Shown here in pieces: positions 32,550-42,624 of a stretch of 64,000 nt of DNA (its first letter is position 1; each line of letters begins with the position of its first letter). The stretch comes from an uncultured Duncaniella sp. (GTDB lineage Bacteria; Bacteroidota; Bacteroidia; Bacteroidales; Muribaculaceae), in contig CAJUKP010000001.1 in assembly GCA_910587165.1 (NCBI GenBank), forward strand, positions 1-64,000, in the 5' to 3' direction. The position numbers were made by a program, and so were the translations under genes. Under the pieces are notes generated by a model that had not been told where the DNA came from, ran no database searches, and saw only the letters and a list, made by a program, of their open reading frames with translations.

Positions 32550-33347
32550 ATGAAAACATTTCTTCATGGCATCCGCAATATGGCCATAGCGGTCATCGGA
32601 CTCGCCGGAGCGCTGGCCACATCGTGTGGTCCGGCTCGCGACATCGTATATATGCAGGACCTGCCCGCCGACTCCAAGCTCAAGATACAGACCGACGGCG
32701 AGCTGCGCCTGCGTCCGACCGACCGTCTTCTCATCGAGATACACAGCCGCGACAAAGAACTGGCCGAGATGTTCAACCTCAGCCGTATAACAACAGGCAA
32801 CGGGGGTGTGACCGTCAAGGACGCGGCCTATACCGTCGACAAGAACGGCAATATTGATATGCCCATCCTCGGACAGCTCAGAGTGGAGGGACTCACACGC
32901 ATGGAGGTGGCACAGCTCGTGAAATACCGCCTGCTCTCCGGCAATCTTCTGCGCGACCCGATAGTCACCGTCAGCTGTCCCGACATGGCATTCTACGTGA
33001 TCGGAGAATCAGGAGTCGGACGCCACAATTTCCCTGACGACAAACTGAATATACTCGAGGCTCTCTCTATCTCAGGCGATCTGGCCATATCGGGCAAACG
33101 CACGAATGTGCTCGTGCTCCGCACGGAAGATGACAAACAGGTGCCCTACCGGGTGGATCTCACAAACACCGATGCGGTATATGCATCGCCCGCATTCTAC
33201 ATACGGCAGAACGATATGATCTATGTGGAACCAAACCAGGTGAAGGCCAACACATCCACCGCCAACGGCTCAAACTACATGACCCTCGGTTTCTGGGCTT
33301 CGGTGCTATCCCTGGGCACAACAATTGCCGTGCTCGTTACAAAATAA
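32550..33347 (+). CDS. polysaccharide export lipoprotein (Wza family)
   Basis: The protein has 265 residues from the ATG at 32550, which gives a normal lipoprotein signal (lipobox LATSC, Cys26). An ATG at 32514 would add 12 residues and overlap UpxY by four bases. The poly-export domain (LRLRPTDRLLIEIHSRDKEL, VDKNGNIDMPILGQLRVEGL) and one SLBB-like domain (AFYVIGESGVGRHNF) follow, with a C-terminal hydrophobic helix. It forms the outer-membrane exit for the polymer and works with the Wzc-like protein encoded next. Confidence 0.9.
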   Translation: MKTFLHGIRNMAIAVIGLAGALATSCGPARDIVYMQDLPADSKLKIQTDGELRLRPTDRLLIEIHSRDKELAEMFNLSRITTGNGGVTVKDAAYTVDKNGNIDMPILGQLRVEGLTRMEVAQLVKYRLLSGNLLRDPIVTVSCPDMAFYVIGESGVGRHNFPDDKLNILEALSISGDLAISGKRTNVLVLRTEDDKQVPYRVDLTNTDAVYASPAFYIRQNDMIYVEPNQVKANTSTANGSNYMTLGFWASVLSLGTTIAVLVTK

Positions 33348-33375
33348 ACTGAAAACATACCTGACAAGACACATA

Positions 33376-35853
33376 ATGCAAAGAAATCTCGACGATAACA
33401 CCATGCTGCGGAACAGTGTGGTAATTAATACACAGGTGCCCAAGAAACAGCAGAACGAGGGATTTGTCCGCATCAAGGACGCCTTCTTCCTCTTCGCGGG
33501 CAAATGGAAGTGGTTCGTGGGATCGCTTATCGTGGCGATAACCTGCGCTTACTACTATCTGCAGATCACTCCCAACATCTACCGCGCCACGGCCTCGATA
33601 ATGATCAAGAACGACGAAAAGAACGGTCTTTCGGAGGAAGCCATCCAGCAGCTTGGTCTGAAAGGTAACACCGTCAACATCACCAACGAACTCATGTCGA
33701 TGAAAACCGTGGCGGTGACATCTGAGGTCATAAAGCGCCTGGGACTCGCCATAGAATGCTATCATTCAGGAGCGTTCCACGATGTATTGGCCTATGGTAT
33801 CGACCTGCCGGTGAAAATCGAGCTTCCTGACATCGGGGAGACCGATATCGCGGGATTCAATCTCGAGCTCCGGGCCGACAGCACGGTATTGGTCTCTGAT
33901 ATCATCATCAACAGACAGCCGGTAAGCGGCACATATTCATTCAAGCTCGGCAAAACCGTAAAGACCCCCCTCGGAGTGATGTCCGTGAAGCCATCGCCAA
34001 CCTATGTGGCCGGGATGCGCGACGACCTTAAGGTCGTGCACCGCTCCATGCGTGAGACCCTCAGCGACTACACGCAACGCATCCACGCCGCGCAGCGCGA
34101 TTCGAAAGCCTCGATCATCGACCTGTCCATCGAGGATCTCTCCCGTACCCGTGGAGAGGACATTCTCTCGACACTTGTGGCAGTCTACAACGAGAACTGG
34201 GTGCGTGACCGCAACCAGATCACCACTTCTACCACCGATTTCATCAAGGACCGTCTGGCCATCATCGAGGGTGAGCTCGGCAACGTGGAGACCAACATCT
34301 CCAACTACAAGAGCTCCAACCTCATGCCCGATGTGGCCACCGTTGGCTCCATGGCGCTCAACACCATGAATGTCTCGCAGGAGCAAGGGAGGGAGATAGA
34401 CAACCGCGTGGCCATGACCAAATATGTGCGCAACTACCTCACCGACGGAATACATGACAAGGAACAGCTCCCGGCCAACTCAGGAATTGACAATCCCGGT
34501 ATCGAGGCACAGATAGCCGCCTACAACTCCCTGCTTCTCCAGCGCAACAACCATCTGGCAGTCTCCTCGTCACAGAATCCTCTCGTGATGGATATAGACC
34601 AGAAGCTCCAGACTATGAAATCATCCATCCTCGCCTCGCTCGACAACGAGCTTGCCATGCTCAATACACAGCGCCAGTCTGTGCGCAGTGTCCAGGCTCA
34701 GGCTTCGGGACGAGTAGCCTCCAATCCTCAACAGGCCAAATACCTTCTCTCGTTCGAGCGACAGCAGAAGGTGAAGGAGTCGCTCTATCTCTTCCTGCTG
34801 CAGAAACGCGAGGAGAATGAGCTCTCGCAGGCATTCACTGCCTACAATACCCGCCTCATCGAGCACCCGCGCTCCGATCCGCATCCCGTGCTTCCCAATC
34901 ATCTTATGGTGATCGTGACCGCTGTGGTACTCGGACTTCTCATCCCCGCCGGCATACTTCTGCTGATAGAGAATTTCAACACAGCCGTGCGCGGGCGCAA
35001 GGATCTCGAGTCGCTCCACGCCCCGTTCGTGGGAGAGATACCTCTGGCAATGGTGAGCAAAAATGGCAAGAAGTCACGTAAAGTGGCCCGGGAGGTGACG
35101 GACAATCAACTACTTGTCAAGCCACGCAGCAAGAACATCATGAACGAGGCTTTCCGTGTTGTACGCACCAATCTTGAGTTTATCCTCGGCTTCGAGGGAG
35201 GACACCATGTGGTGATGATGACCTCCATGAATCCCGGCTCGGGCAAGACATTCATCACCGCCAATCTCTCGACCGCTCTGGCAGTGAAAGGGAAGAAAGT
35301 CATGGCCATCGACCTTGATATGCGCCGCGGATCACTCTCGAAATATGTCGATTCTCCGGAGATGGGTGTCTCCAACTATCTCTCCGGCCAGGTCAACGAC
35401 TACCACGAGGTGATCAGCAAACTGGGTGATCTTGACGTGCTCCCCTGCGGCACCATTCCCCCCAACCCCACCGAGCTGCTCTTCACACAGCGTTTCAGCT
35501 CCATGATCGAGAAACTCAAGGAGGAATATGACTACATTTTCATAGACTGTCCGCCTGTGGAGATCGTGGCCGACGCCGCCATCATCAGCCGCCACGCCGA
35601 GATGACGCTCTTCGTCGTGCGCGCCCACCTCATGGACCGCTCGTTCCTCGCCGACATCGAAAAATGGTATGAGGAGCGCCGTTTCCCCAACCTCTCAATA
35701 ATCCTCAACGGCACACGTCAGGAGTTTACCCACTACGGTTACAGCCGTTACGGCTATCACCGCTACGGCTACCACTACGGTCATTACGGCAGCTATGGCT
35801 ACGGCGATGATTCCGAAGAGGAAGCCGAAACTCCCCGCAAAGCCCAAGCCTGA
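33376..35853 (+). CDS. polysaccharide co-polymerase with tyrosine kinase domain (Wzc type)
   Basis: The protein has 825 residues from the ATG at 33376; the frame opens earlier but that part overlaps the Wza gene. The Wzz domain (about 25-120, with first helix WKWFVGSLIVAITCAYYYL) and a long coiled periplasmic part are followed by a second helix (LMVIVTAVVLGLLIPAGILL). The BY-kinase has Walker A NPGSGKTF (about 620), A' VMAIDLDMRRG and B YDYIFIDCPP. The tail has ten tyrosines in about 25 residues, the usual autophosphorylation cluster, and ends in an acidic/basic stretch. It controls chain length and export. Confidence 0.94.
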   Translation: MQRNLDDNTMLRNSVVINTQVPKKQQNEGFVRIKDAFFLFAGKWKWFVGSLIVAITCAYYYLQITPNIYRATASIMIKNDEKNGLSEEAIQQLGLKGNTVNITNELMSMKTVAVTSEVIKRLGLAIECYHSGAFHDVLAYGIDLPVKIELPDIGETDIAGFNLELRADSTVLVSDIIINRQPVSGTYSFKLGKTVKTPLGVMSVKPSPTYVAGMRDDLKVVHRSMRETLSDYTQRIHAAQRDSKASIIDLSIEDLSRTRGEDILSTLVAVYNENWVRDRNQITTSTTDFIKDRLAIIEGELGNVETNISNYKSSNLMPDVATVGSMALNTMNVSQEQGREIDNRVAMTKYVRNYLTDGIHDKEQLPANSGIDNPGIEAQIAAYNSLLLQRNNHLAVSSSQNPLVMDIDQKLQTMKSSILASLDNELAMLNTQRQSVRSVQAQASGRVASNPQQAKYLLSFERQQKVKESLYLFLLQKREENELSQAFTAYNTRLIEHPRSDPHPVLPNHLMVIVTAVVLGLLIPAGILLLIENFNTAVRGRKDLESLHAPFVGEIPLAMVSKNGKKSRKVAREVTDNQLLVKPRSKNIMNEAFRVVRTNLEFILGFEGGHHVVMMTSMNPGSGKTFITANLSTALAVKGKKVMAIDLDMRRGSLSKYVDSPEMGVSNYLSGQVNDYHEVISKLGDLDVLPCGTIPPNPTELLFTQRFSSMIEKLKEEYDYIFIDCPPVEIVADAAIISRHAEMTLFVVRAHLMDRSFLADIEKWYEERRFPNLSIILNGTRQEFTHYGYSRYGYHRYGYHYGHYGSYGYGDDSEEEAETPRKAQA

Positions 35854-35882
35854 CACAATCACACTCTGACTACTCTCCGCCA

Positions 35883-37430
35883 ATGGCCGGAAACCTGAGA
35901 ATAGCCCGCAACGCCACTTTTCTCTACGCCCACACCGTGATCAATATGGTGGTGGGGTTCTTCACCGTAGGCATAATGCTCGATGCTCTCGGTGTGGACG
36001 ACTACGGCCTGCAGGCAGTGGCCGGAAGCGGCATCGCTCTCTTCGGATTCATTGTGGCCGTGCTCTCCACCTCCACCTCGCGCTTCATCGCTTACGAACT
36101 CGGTAGGGGTGACGCCGTCCGCACGAATCTCACCTTCTGCACAGCCCTGATACTGTTCAGCGGTCTGGCCCTCGTGATGGCGGTCGTAGCCGAGACTGCC
36201 GGAATGTGGATACTACATCACAAGCTCAACGTGCCCGCCGGACGTATGGGAGCTGCGGAGTTCATCATACACGCCTCTGCCGTCAGTTCGCTCATCACAC
36301 TGCCTCAGGCTCCATACACAGCTGTGCTCATGGCACGGGAAAAGTTTGGAGTCACTTCGGTATGCAATATCTCCGGCACTCTCGCCAAGCTCGTAATCCT
36401 GCTATTTGTCAGGGAGTCGGGCTATGACCACCTTATATTATACACGGCGCTGATGACAGCTTTGAGCCTCGCCACGACTCTCATCCTCCGGTTTTACTGC
36501 ATCCGCCGGTTTCCCGAAGCGCGTTTCAGGGCTGTGTTCTCCCGCGAGCAGCTGCGCCCAATGATAAAGTTCTCGTTCTGGGAGCTTTTCGGGTCAATGA
36601 GCCGCACGCTAAAAGACACCGTCTATCCTATGGCGGTGAACATATTCCACGGTGTGGCGCTGAATGCAGCCATAGGGATCGGAACCACCCTCTCGGGAGC
36701 CGTGACAGGAATGGCATTCACCCTTGTGTCGGCATTCAAACCGGCTATGGTCAAGCAATATGCAGCAGACCGCATCGACGAGATGAAGTCATCCATAACC
36801 AACGCCACACTGCTATCCATGATGCTCTACGGTATGTTTGCCATGCCTCTTCTTGTCGAACTCGAGTATGTGATGGGGCTATGGCTCGGCACCATCCCGC
36901 CGCTCGCCATTGAGGTTTGCGCCATACAGCTCGTGGTCAACACATTGGTGATGGCCTATTTCGTACCTGCCGAAGCTCTCAAGTCCATGGGCCACAACAA
37001 AGGTATAAACATAATGCAGTGTGCGGGAGGAGCCGTCACCGTCTGCCTCGTGTGGATTGTCCTGGCTCTCGGCGCCTCACCTATATGGGCCTGTGTGGTG
37101 TTCGAGTGCGGACTGCTGGTGAGCCTCACCGTCACCATCATCCTTGTGCGCCGCCATCTCGGAAGCCGGTTCATACGGTCGCTCATCATGCGCCCGGTGG
37201 GTGCGGTGATGATCACAGACGCGGTGATATTTCTCCTTCTTCTGCCGCTGCCGAGGCTTCTCGGCCATTCCATGGTCACACTCATCACTGTCTGTACACT
37301 CTCCGTGATCCTGTTCTCGCTTGCTGCCATACTCTGGGTGCTTCCCGCCAGCGGCCGTGAGGCACTCCGTTCTTATCTGCGTAGCCGTATCGGAAATATA
37401 ATACCATCCAAAGTCAATGCCCAAGCGTAG
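35883..37430 (+). CDS. polysaccharide flippase (Wzx, MOP superfamily)
   Basis: This 515-residue protein has 12 to 14 hydrophobic helices. N-terminal NATFLYAHTVINMVVGFFTV and LGVDDYGLQAV match the MATE/Wzx flippases, with MIKFSFWELFGSMSRTLKD starting the second half. It moves lipid-linked repeat units across the inner membrane. It starts 29 bases after the Wzc gene and its end overlaps the next glycosyltransferase by 14 bases. Confidence 0.88.
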   Translation: MAGNLRIARNATFLYAHTVINMVVGFFTVGIMLDALGVDDYGLQAVAGSGIALFGFIVAVLSTSTSRFIAYELGRGDAVRTNLTFCTALILFSGLALVMAVVAETAGMWILHHKLNVPAGRMGAAEFIIHASAVSSLITLPQAPYTAVLMAREKFGVTSVCNISGTLAKLVILLFVRESGYDHLILYTALMTALSLATTLILRFYCIRRFPEARFRAVFSREQLRPMIKFSFWELFGSMSRTLKDTVYPMAVNIFHGVALNAAIGIGTTLSGAVTGMAFTLVSAFKPAMVKQYAADRIDEMKSSITNATLLSMMLYGMFAMPLLVELEYVMGLWLGTIPPLAIEVCAIQLVVNTLVMAYFVPAEALKSMGHNKGINIMQCAGGAVTVCLVWIVLALGASPIWACVVFECGLLVSLTVTIILVRRHLGSRFIRSLIMRPVGAVMITDAVIFLLLLPLPRLLGHSMVTLITVCTLSVILFSLAAILWVLPASGREALRSYLRSRIGNIIPSKVNAQA

Positions 37431-38562
37431 ACTTCTGTTCGTTGTCGATTCCCTGAATATAGGAGGTGCTGAGAAAAGCATCACCACGCTGCTTCCGCTC
37501 CTGCCTGCTGAAAAATTTGATATAGATCTTCTGCTCACCGCCCGTGGCGGTAAACTCGAGTGTCTTGTGCCGCCCCACGTCACAATCAGACAGCTGCCGA
37601 CTCACTCCCCGGGGCCTGCCGGACGCATGGCATACACCATCCGGCGCGCGCTTATGTCGCTGACCTGCCGGCTGCAGCCCGACCGTGCCCGTAAGCCCGA
37701 TTTTTTCTGGCGTCTTTTCGGCGGAGGCATACCTATGCATCCGGAGACCTATGATGTAGCCATAGCATGGCATCAGGGGCTGCCGACGTTCTATGTCGAC
37801 TCCAAGGTCCGGGCCCGTCGCAAGATGGCATGGATCAATGCGGAGGTTCACAGCTCCGACACCACCCTGGCCCTTCTCGGGAGCGTGTACGGAAGATACG
37901 ATACAGTGGTGGCTGTATCAGAGATTCTCCGGGGGCAGATCCTAAGCCGTATGCCCGGCCTACGGGATAAGATGACCGTGATAAACGACATTGTCAACAT
38001 TGATTCCATCATGACCATGGCCGGTGAGACATCCCCCTATCCGGCCGGTTCTCCCCTTGTACTTCTCACAGTCGGAAGACTTGAGCAGGTGAAAGGGCAG
38101 GATATCGCCATAGAGGCTTGCCGGCTCCTCCGGGAACGCGACATTCCGTTCCACTGGTATTTTGTGGGGGGCGGATCACTCCACTCCACACTGTCACGGA
38201 TGATCGGGGAATACGGACTGACGGATTCGGTCACCCTCTGCGGGGCTACCTCCAATCCGTATCCCTACATGAAATACTGCGACATATACATCCAGCCGTC
38301 CCGTCATGAAGGCTACGGAATAGCCCTCTACGAAGCGCGCGTGTTCCGCCGGCCGCTTATCACCACAGATTTTCCGGTGGCCCGAACCCATGTCAATACC
38401 GACACGGGGATAATATGCCCGACCACACCGGACGGCATCGCCGATGCCGTGACATCTCTATGCGCCCCCGGCTCAAGGGAACGGTTCTACCGGTCGTCCG
38501 CCTCCACATCCGAGGAGCACAACCGCAAAAGTCTCGAATCTGTAATAAACCATCTCCTGTGA
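37417..38562 (+). CDS. glycosyltransferase family 4
   Basis: This 381-residue GT-B enzyme has an acceptor-side start LFVVDSLNIGGAEKSITTLL. In the donor lobe LLTVGRLEQVKGQDIAIEAC is followed by the ExxxxxxxxxE-type region HEGYGIALYEARVFRRPLIT, which binds the nucleotide sugar. It adds a sugar to the lipid-linked repeat on the cytoplasmic side. It overlaps the flippase by 14 bases and the next gene by GTGA. Confidence 0.9.
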   Translation: MPKRRLLFVVDSLNIGGAEKSITTLLPLLPAEKFDIDLLLTARGGKLECLVPPHVTIRQLPTHSPGPAGRMAYTIRRALMSLTCRLQPDRARKPDFFWRLFGGGIPMHPETYDVAIAWHQGLPTFYVDSKVRARRKMAWINAEVHSSDTTLALLGSVYGRYDTVVAVSEILRGQILSRMPGLRDKMTVINDIVNIDSIMTMAGETSPYPAGSPLVLLTVGRLEQVKGQDIAIEACRLLRERDIPFHWYFVGGGSLHSTLSRMIGEYGLTDSVTLCGATSNPYPYMKYCDIYIQPSRHEGYGIALYEARVFRRPLITTDFPVARTHVNTDTGIICPTTPDGIADAVTSLCAPGSRERFYRSSASTSEEHNRKSLESVINHLL

Positions 38563-39785
38563 CCCGACCACGCGTACTCATAGTCATGCATTACCTCGAG
38601 ATCGGAGGGGCGGAGACCGCTCTGATCGGACTTCTCCGCGCATGGGACTACTCCGTGGCCGATGTCGACCTGTTTCTCCACTCCCACCGCGGAGAGATGA
38701 TGCGCTATATCCCCGCGGAAGTCAGACTTCTACCCGAGATAAAGGACTATACCCTCATCGAGTGTCCGATAAAAGACACGCTCCGCCATCTCCGGTTCGG
38801 GATAGCATACGGAAGATGGAAAGCCCGCCGCGAGCATCTCAGATTCATCGGGCGTAATCCACAGCCCACAGGTGATGCCGAATTCGGCTACATAGGCCGC
38901 TACGTCACCCCCCATCTGCCGCCGGTGAGCGACACGGTCTACGATATGGCCATCTCTTTCCTCGCACCTCACGACATTGTGCTCCGCAAAGTCAAGGCAA
39001 AAAAGAAAATATGCTGGATACACACCGACTATACCTCGATAGGCCACAATGCCGCGCTCGAGGCTCCCGTATGGGATGGCTATGACAGGATTGTCTCGAT
39101 CTCACCCGCTGTCACAGCCGCATTCCTGAAGCGTCACCCATCGCTGGGTCCAAAGATAATCGGGATAAACAACATTCTCTCACCTGAGATTGTGAGAGGT
39201 CGTGCGGGTGAATCCACGCCTGCCAAGTTTCATCCCGACACATTCAACATACTCTCCGTCGGCAGATTCAGCATGACCAAGAATTTCCATCTGATCCCGA
39301 TGATTCTCAAGAGAGTCATCAATCTCACCGGACGGACGGATCTGAAGTGGTTCATCATCGGTTACGGCGGAGAAGAGACCCGTATCCGGCGCTCCATAAC
39401 CGACGAAGGTATGGAGGGGAATGTCATCCTGCTCGGCAAACGGGAGAATCCATATCCCTATATAGCGGGATGCGACCTCTATGTGCAGCCATCGCTCTAC
39501 GAGGGACGTTCCGTCACGGTCCGCGAGGCCCAGATGCTTGGCCGACCTGTGGTCATCACAGCCTATCCAACCTCCGGATCACAGCTTGAGAACGGTGCGG
39601 ACGGAATCATAGTCCCTCTCGACCCCGAAGAATGTGCGGCCGGGCTGGCCGGAATCATCGGGAATGAATCCCTGCGGGCCAGACTCTCAGCCACCTGCCT
39701 CAACCGCGATTACTCCGACAGTTCCGAGGTAAGCAGACTGTTGCAGGAGATTCCCGGTCAGGAAGTAGATAAGAAACTGAACTAA
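38559..39785 (+). CDS. glycosyltransferase family 4
   Basis: The protein has 408 residues. I choose the GTG at 38559 (GTGA overlap with the preceding stop), because the protein then begins VTRPRVLIVMHYLEIGGAET like its neighbour; the longer frame from 38415 lies inside the previous gene. The donor lobe has ILSVGRFSMTKNFHLIP and LYEGRSVTVREAQMLGRPVV with the two catalytic glutamates. It is a relative of the preceding enzyme, so the pair may derive from duplication. Confidence 0.88.
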   Translation: MTRPRVLIVMHYLEIGGAETALIGLLRAWDYSVADVDLFLHSHRGEMMRYIPAEVRLLPEIKDYTLIECPIKDTLRHLRFGIAYGRWKARREHLRFIGRNPQPTGDAEFGYIGRYVTPHLPPVSDTVYDMAISFLAPHDIVLRKVKAKKKICWIHTDYTSIGHNAALEAPVWDGYDRIVSISPAVTAAFLKRHPSLGPKIIGINNILSPEIVRGRAGESTPAKFHPDTFNILSVGRFSMTKNFHLIPMILKRVINLTGRTDLKWFIIGYGGEETRIRRSITDEGMEGNVILLGKRENPYPYIAGCDLYVQPSLYEGRSVTVREAQMLGRPVVITAYPTSGSQLENGADGIIVPLDPEECAAGLAGIIGNESLRARLSATCLNRDYSDSSEVSRLLQEIPGQEVDKKLN

Positions 39786-39791
39786 ACGTAA

Positions 39792-40508
39792 ATGACAAAA
39801 CCCAAGATACCCAAGACAATCCACTACTGCTGGTTCGGAAGGAAACCGCTTCCTCCCGAGGCACAGCGCTGCATCGAGTCATGGCGGCGGTTCTTTCCCG
39901 GCTATGAGATAAAGGTATGGAATGAAAGCAATTTCGACATCAATGCCATCCCTTTCACACGCCAGGCCGCCGAGCGTGGAATGTGGGCATTTGTCAGCGA
40001 TTATGCCCGTTTCGAGATCCTGCATCGTCATGGGGGTATATATTTCGACACAGATGTGGAGGTCATAGCCCCGATGGACGACATTGTGGCACAAGGCCCG
40101 TTCATGGGATGGGAAAAATCACGTTCAGGATGTGGCGCCAACCCGGGCCTGGGCCTATGTTCACACGCAGGGCTTCCCATAATGCAAGAAATACTTGACC
40201 GCTATGCCTCAATGGATTTCGTTGACAGCAACGGCAACCAGTATCCCGGTACGGTAGTCTTTCACGTGACCGAGATACTCAGACGGCACGGTCTTGTCAC
40301 CGACGGCACCATGCAACAGGTGGCCGGTATCACCATATATCCCAACGATTACTTCAATCCGATGGACGACTACACCGGCCTTATCCACCGCACTCCAAAC
40401 ACCCGCAGCATCCATCACTACGCAAAGACCTGGTGCCGCAACTACGGCCCTCTACGCAAATGGAGCGCGAGAATCTATCATCGTCTGCTGCTATGTTTTT
40501 CTCGATAA
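39792..40508 (+). CDS. glycosyltransferase with DXD motif (GT32-like)
   Basis: This 238-residue protein is typical of the capsular GT32/mannosyltransferase OCH1-like group: IPKTIHYCWFGRKPLPP, then WAFVSDYARFEILHRHGGIY, ending in FDTDVEV with the metal-binding DTD. It uses NDP-sugars in the cytoplasm. It starts 6 bases after the preceding gene; its end overlaps the start of the next gene by 16 bases. Confidence 0.88.
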   Translation: MTKPKIPKTIHYCWFGRKPLPPEAQRCIESWRRFFPGYEIKVWNESNFDINAIPFTRQAAERGMWAFVSDYARFEILHRHGGIYFDTDVEVIAPMDDIVAQGPFMGWEKSRSGCGANPGLGLCSHAGLPIMQEILDRYASMDFVDSNGNQYPGTVVFHVTEILRRHGLVTDGTMQQVAGITIYPNDYFNPMDDYTGLIHRTPNTRSIHHYAKTWCRNYGPLRKWSARIYHRLLLCFSR

Positions 40509-41512
40509 TCACACCCATCTTCAATGTCAGCCGGTTCATCTCCCGAGGCCTGGACTGCATATTATCGCAGGACTTCCGAGATTTCGAGCTGATTCTGATA
40601 GACGACGGATCATCGGATGCATCCCCGCAGATGTGCGACCGTGCGGCGGCTGATGATCCACGCATAAGGGTGATCCATCAGGAAAATGCCGGGGTAGGTG
40701 TAGCACGAAACACAGGCCTTGATGCCGCAAGGGGTGAATACATCCTGTTCTGTGACATTGATGATCTCATGCTTCCCGGCGCGCTCTCAATACTCCACGC
40801 CCTCCTGTCAAAGCAGCGCCCCGATCTGCTCGTGTTCAGCTACGAGGAATACGATACTCTGACCGGCAGAACAACTCCACTCAGATTCCATCCTGCCCGC
40901 TATCAATCAAACAAGGAACTTCGTGATGGTTGGCTTGACAATCTCTCGGGACTGAGATTCAACAACGGTTTCGTGTGGAACAAGGCTTACCGCCGCGATT
41001 TCATCAAAGAACATAAACTGCATTTTGAACCGCTCCGTCTACAGGAGGACGAGGTGTTCAATCTCACACTATATCCACTTGTCCGTTCGACGTTGGTATC
41101 TGATACGATACTTTACCGTTATTTCGTCTATCACATCGGAAACAGCAACAACCATCATATCCCCGAACGCCTCGATATCTACCGTCGTGTGCGCAATGCC
41201 TTTCAAGGCATTGCTTCCCGCTGGCATATAGATGACAAACGCCTGTCGGATTATATCCATTCAAGATTCTACTACGGAGTCATCAACTGTATCCGCGGAT
41301 ATATGCGGCATACAGGTATTGACCTCCCACGTCAGAGAGTCTTCGCCTGTGAGATATTATCTTATCCTGATGTGCAGGAATCGGCAGCATATCTCGGCTA
41401 TTCCCACCTGAATGTAAACAGAATCCTGTCACAGCTCTACATAGACCGGGTAAAAAATATCCTTCGGACTTTTTACGGACATCTGAAGCATCCACAAATC
41501 AACAGAAAATGA
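40493..41512 (+). CDS. glycosyltransferase family 2
   Basis: The protein has 339 residues from the ATG at 40493 (MFFSIITPIFNVSRF). Earlier in-frame ATGs exist but only add sequence within the previous gene. It has GT-A motifs DDGSSD, NAGVGVARNTGLDAARGEY and the metal-binding region FCDIDDLM. It overlaps the polymerase gene by ATGA. Confidence 0.9.
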   Translation: MFFSIITPIFNVSRFISRGLDCILSQDFRDFELILIDDGSSDASPQMCDRAAADDPRIRVIHQENAGVGVARNTGLDAARGEYILFCDIDDLMLPGALSILHALLSKQRPDLLVFSYEEYDTLTGRTTPLRFHPARYQSNKELRDGWLDNLSGLRFNNGFVWNKAYRRDFIKEHKLHFEPLRLQEDEVFNLTLYPLVRSTLVSDTILYRYFVYHIGNSNNHHIPERLDIYRRVRNAFQGIASRWHIDDKRLSDYIHSRFYYGVINCIRGYMRHTGIDLPRQRVFACEILSYPDVQESAAYLGYSHLNVNRILSQLYIDRVKNILRTFYGHLKHPQINRK

Positions 41513-42618
41513 TCTCTCTACCGGAAGTCACATACCAACTGTTTTTCCTTTTGATAGGTATGATCGTTATTGTCTATGATCTAAACCTCATCATTTTATC
41601 AGACACCCCTTTACCAAACACAGAAAAGAAAGGAAATATGTGGTTGCCGTTTATTCTGGCTACGTTTCTCACCATCTGGTTCGGATCCAGAAACTATAAC
41701 CTCTACATATACGGCGATTCTTATTTCTATGCACATTCCTACAATATTATCGACACCTCAAATATCAGCGGGGCAGATATCGACTGGTCATCGGAATGGT
41801 TCTTCAGTCTTATAAACGTAGCGTTCAGGTTTTCAGGCATATCAACCAAACATTACTTCACTTTTCTGGCGTTTCTCTACATATTCTCTGTCCTGTGGGC
41901 CTCGAGGCTTTTCTGCCCGGGCCGACCTATGCTGGCGTTTCTCTTTATTCTCACTTCGTTTTCGTTCCTGCCGTTCGGACTCAACGGAGTCCGCAACGGT
42001 ATAGCCTGTCATCTCTGCCTGCTCGCGATCGCTCTCTATCTCGATGACAAGAGAATCGCGGCCGGTATAATAGCTTTCATTATACTTGGAGTCCACCGTA
42101 GCGTCATACTTCCGATTGCTGCCGGTATAGCCGCCGTGACAGTGATACGCAATCCGAAAACAGCTCTGATAATATGGCTGGCGAGTATCCCGGTATCACT
42201 CATAGCAGGAAACTACTTCTCCGATTTTATCATGAGTATCGGATTCGATGACCGAATGACAAAGTATGCCGGGGGATCCTTACGCGGCATGAATCACTTC
42301 TCGGGCACCGGTTTCCGATGGGATTTTCTGGTCTACAGCGCATTGCCTGTCGCGTTCTACTATTATGTGAACATCTGGAAAGGTTTGCGCGACGGATGGT
42401 ATAACGTCATAGCCACAATATATATGCTGTCAAACGCGTTCTGGATAATAGTGATCCGTGCGGAGTTTTCCAACCGTTTCGCTTATCTCTCCTGGTTCCT
42501 GATGCCTGTGATGCTCGCCTATCCGCTTGCCAATATGAAAGTTGTTGAATGGCAGCGTAGTCTCTCGGCCATAACGCTTACGGTCTACTTCGTTCTCACT
42601 CTTTTCCTGCTACTATAA
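41509..42618 (+). CDS. EpsG/Wzy-type polysaccharide polymerase
   Basis: This 369-residue protein has about ten hydrophobic helices and a typical EpsG layout: WLPFILATFLTIWFGSRNYN near the start, DIDWSSEWFFSLINVAFRFS, and the conserved FGLNGVRNGIA. It joins repeat units in the periplasm. The base composition is visibly more A/T-rich than that of neighbouring genes, as is often seen for exchanged polymerase genes. Confidence 0.82.
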   Translation: MISLPEVTYQLFFLLIGMIVIVYDLNLIILSDTPLPNTEKKGNMWLPFILATFLTIWFGSRNYNLYIYGDSYFYAHSYNIIDTSNISGADIDWSSEWFFSLINVAFRFSGISTKHYFTFLAFLYIFSVLWASRLFCPGRPMLAFLFILTSFSFLPFGLNGVRNGIACHLCLLAIALYLDDKRIAAGIIAFIILGVHRSVILPIAAGIAAVTVIRNPKTALIIWLASIPVSLIAGNYFSDFIMSIGFDDRMTKYAGGSLRGMNHFSGTGFRWDFLVYSALPVAFYYYVNIWKGLRDGWYNVIATIYMLSNAFWIIVIRAEFSNRFAYLSWFLMPVMLAYPLANMKVVEWQRSLSAITLTVYFVLTLFLLL

Positions 42619-42624
42619 TCACCA

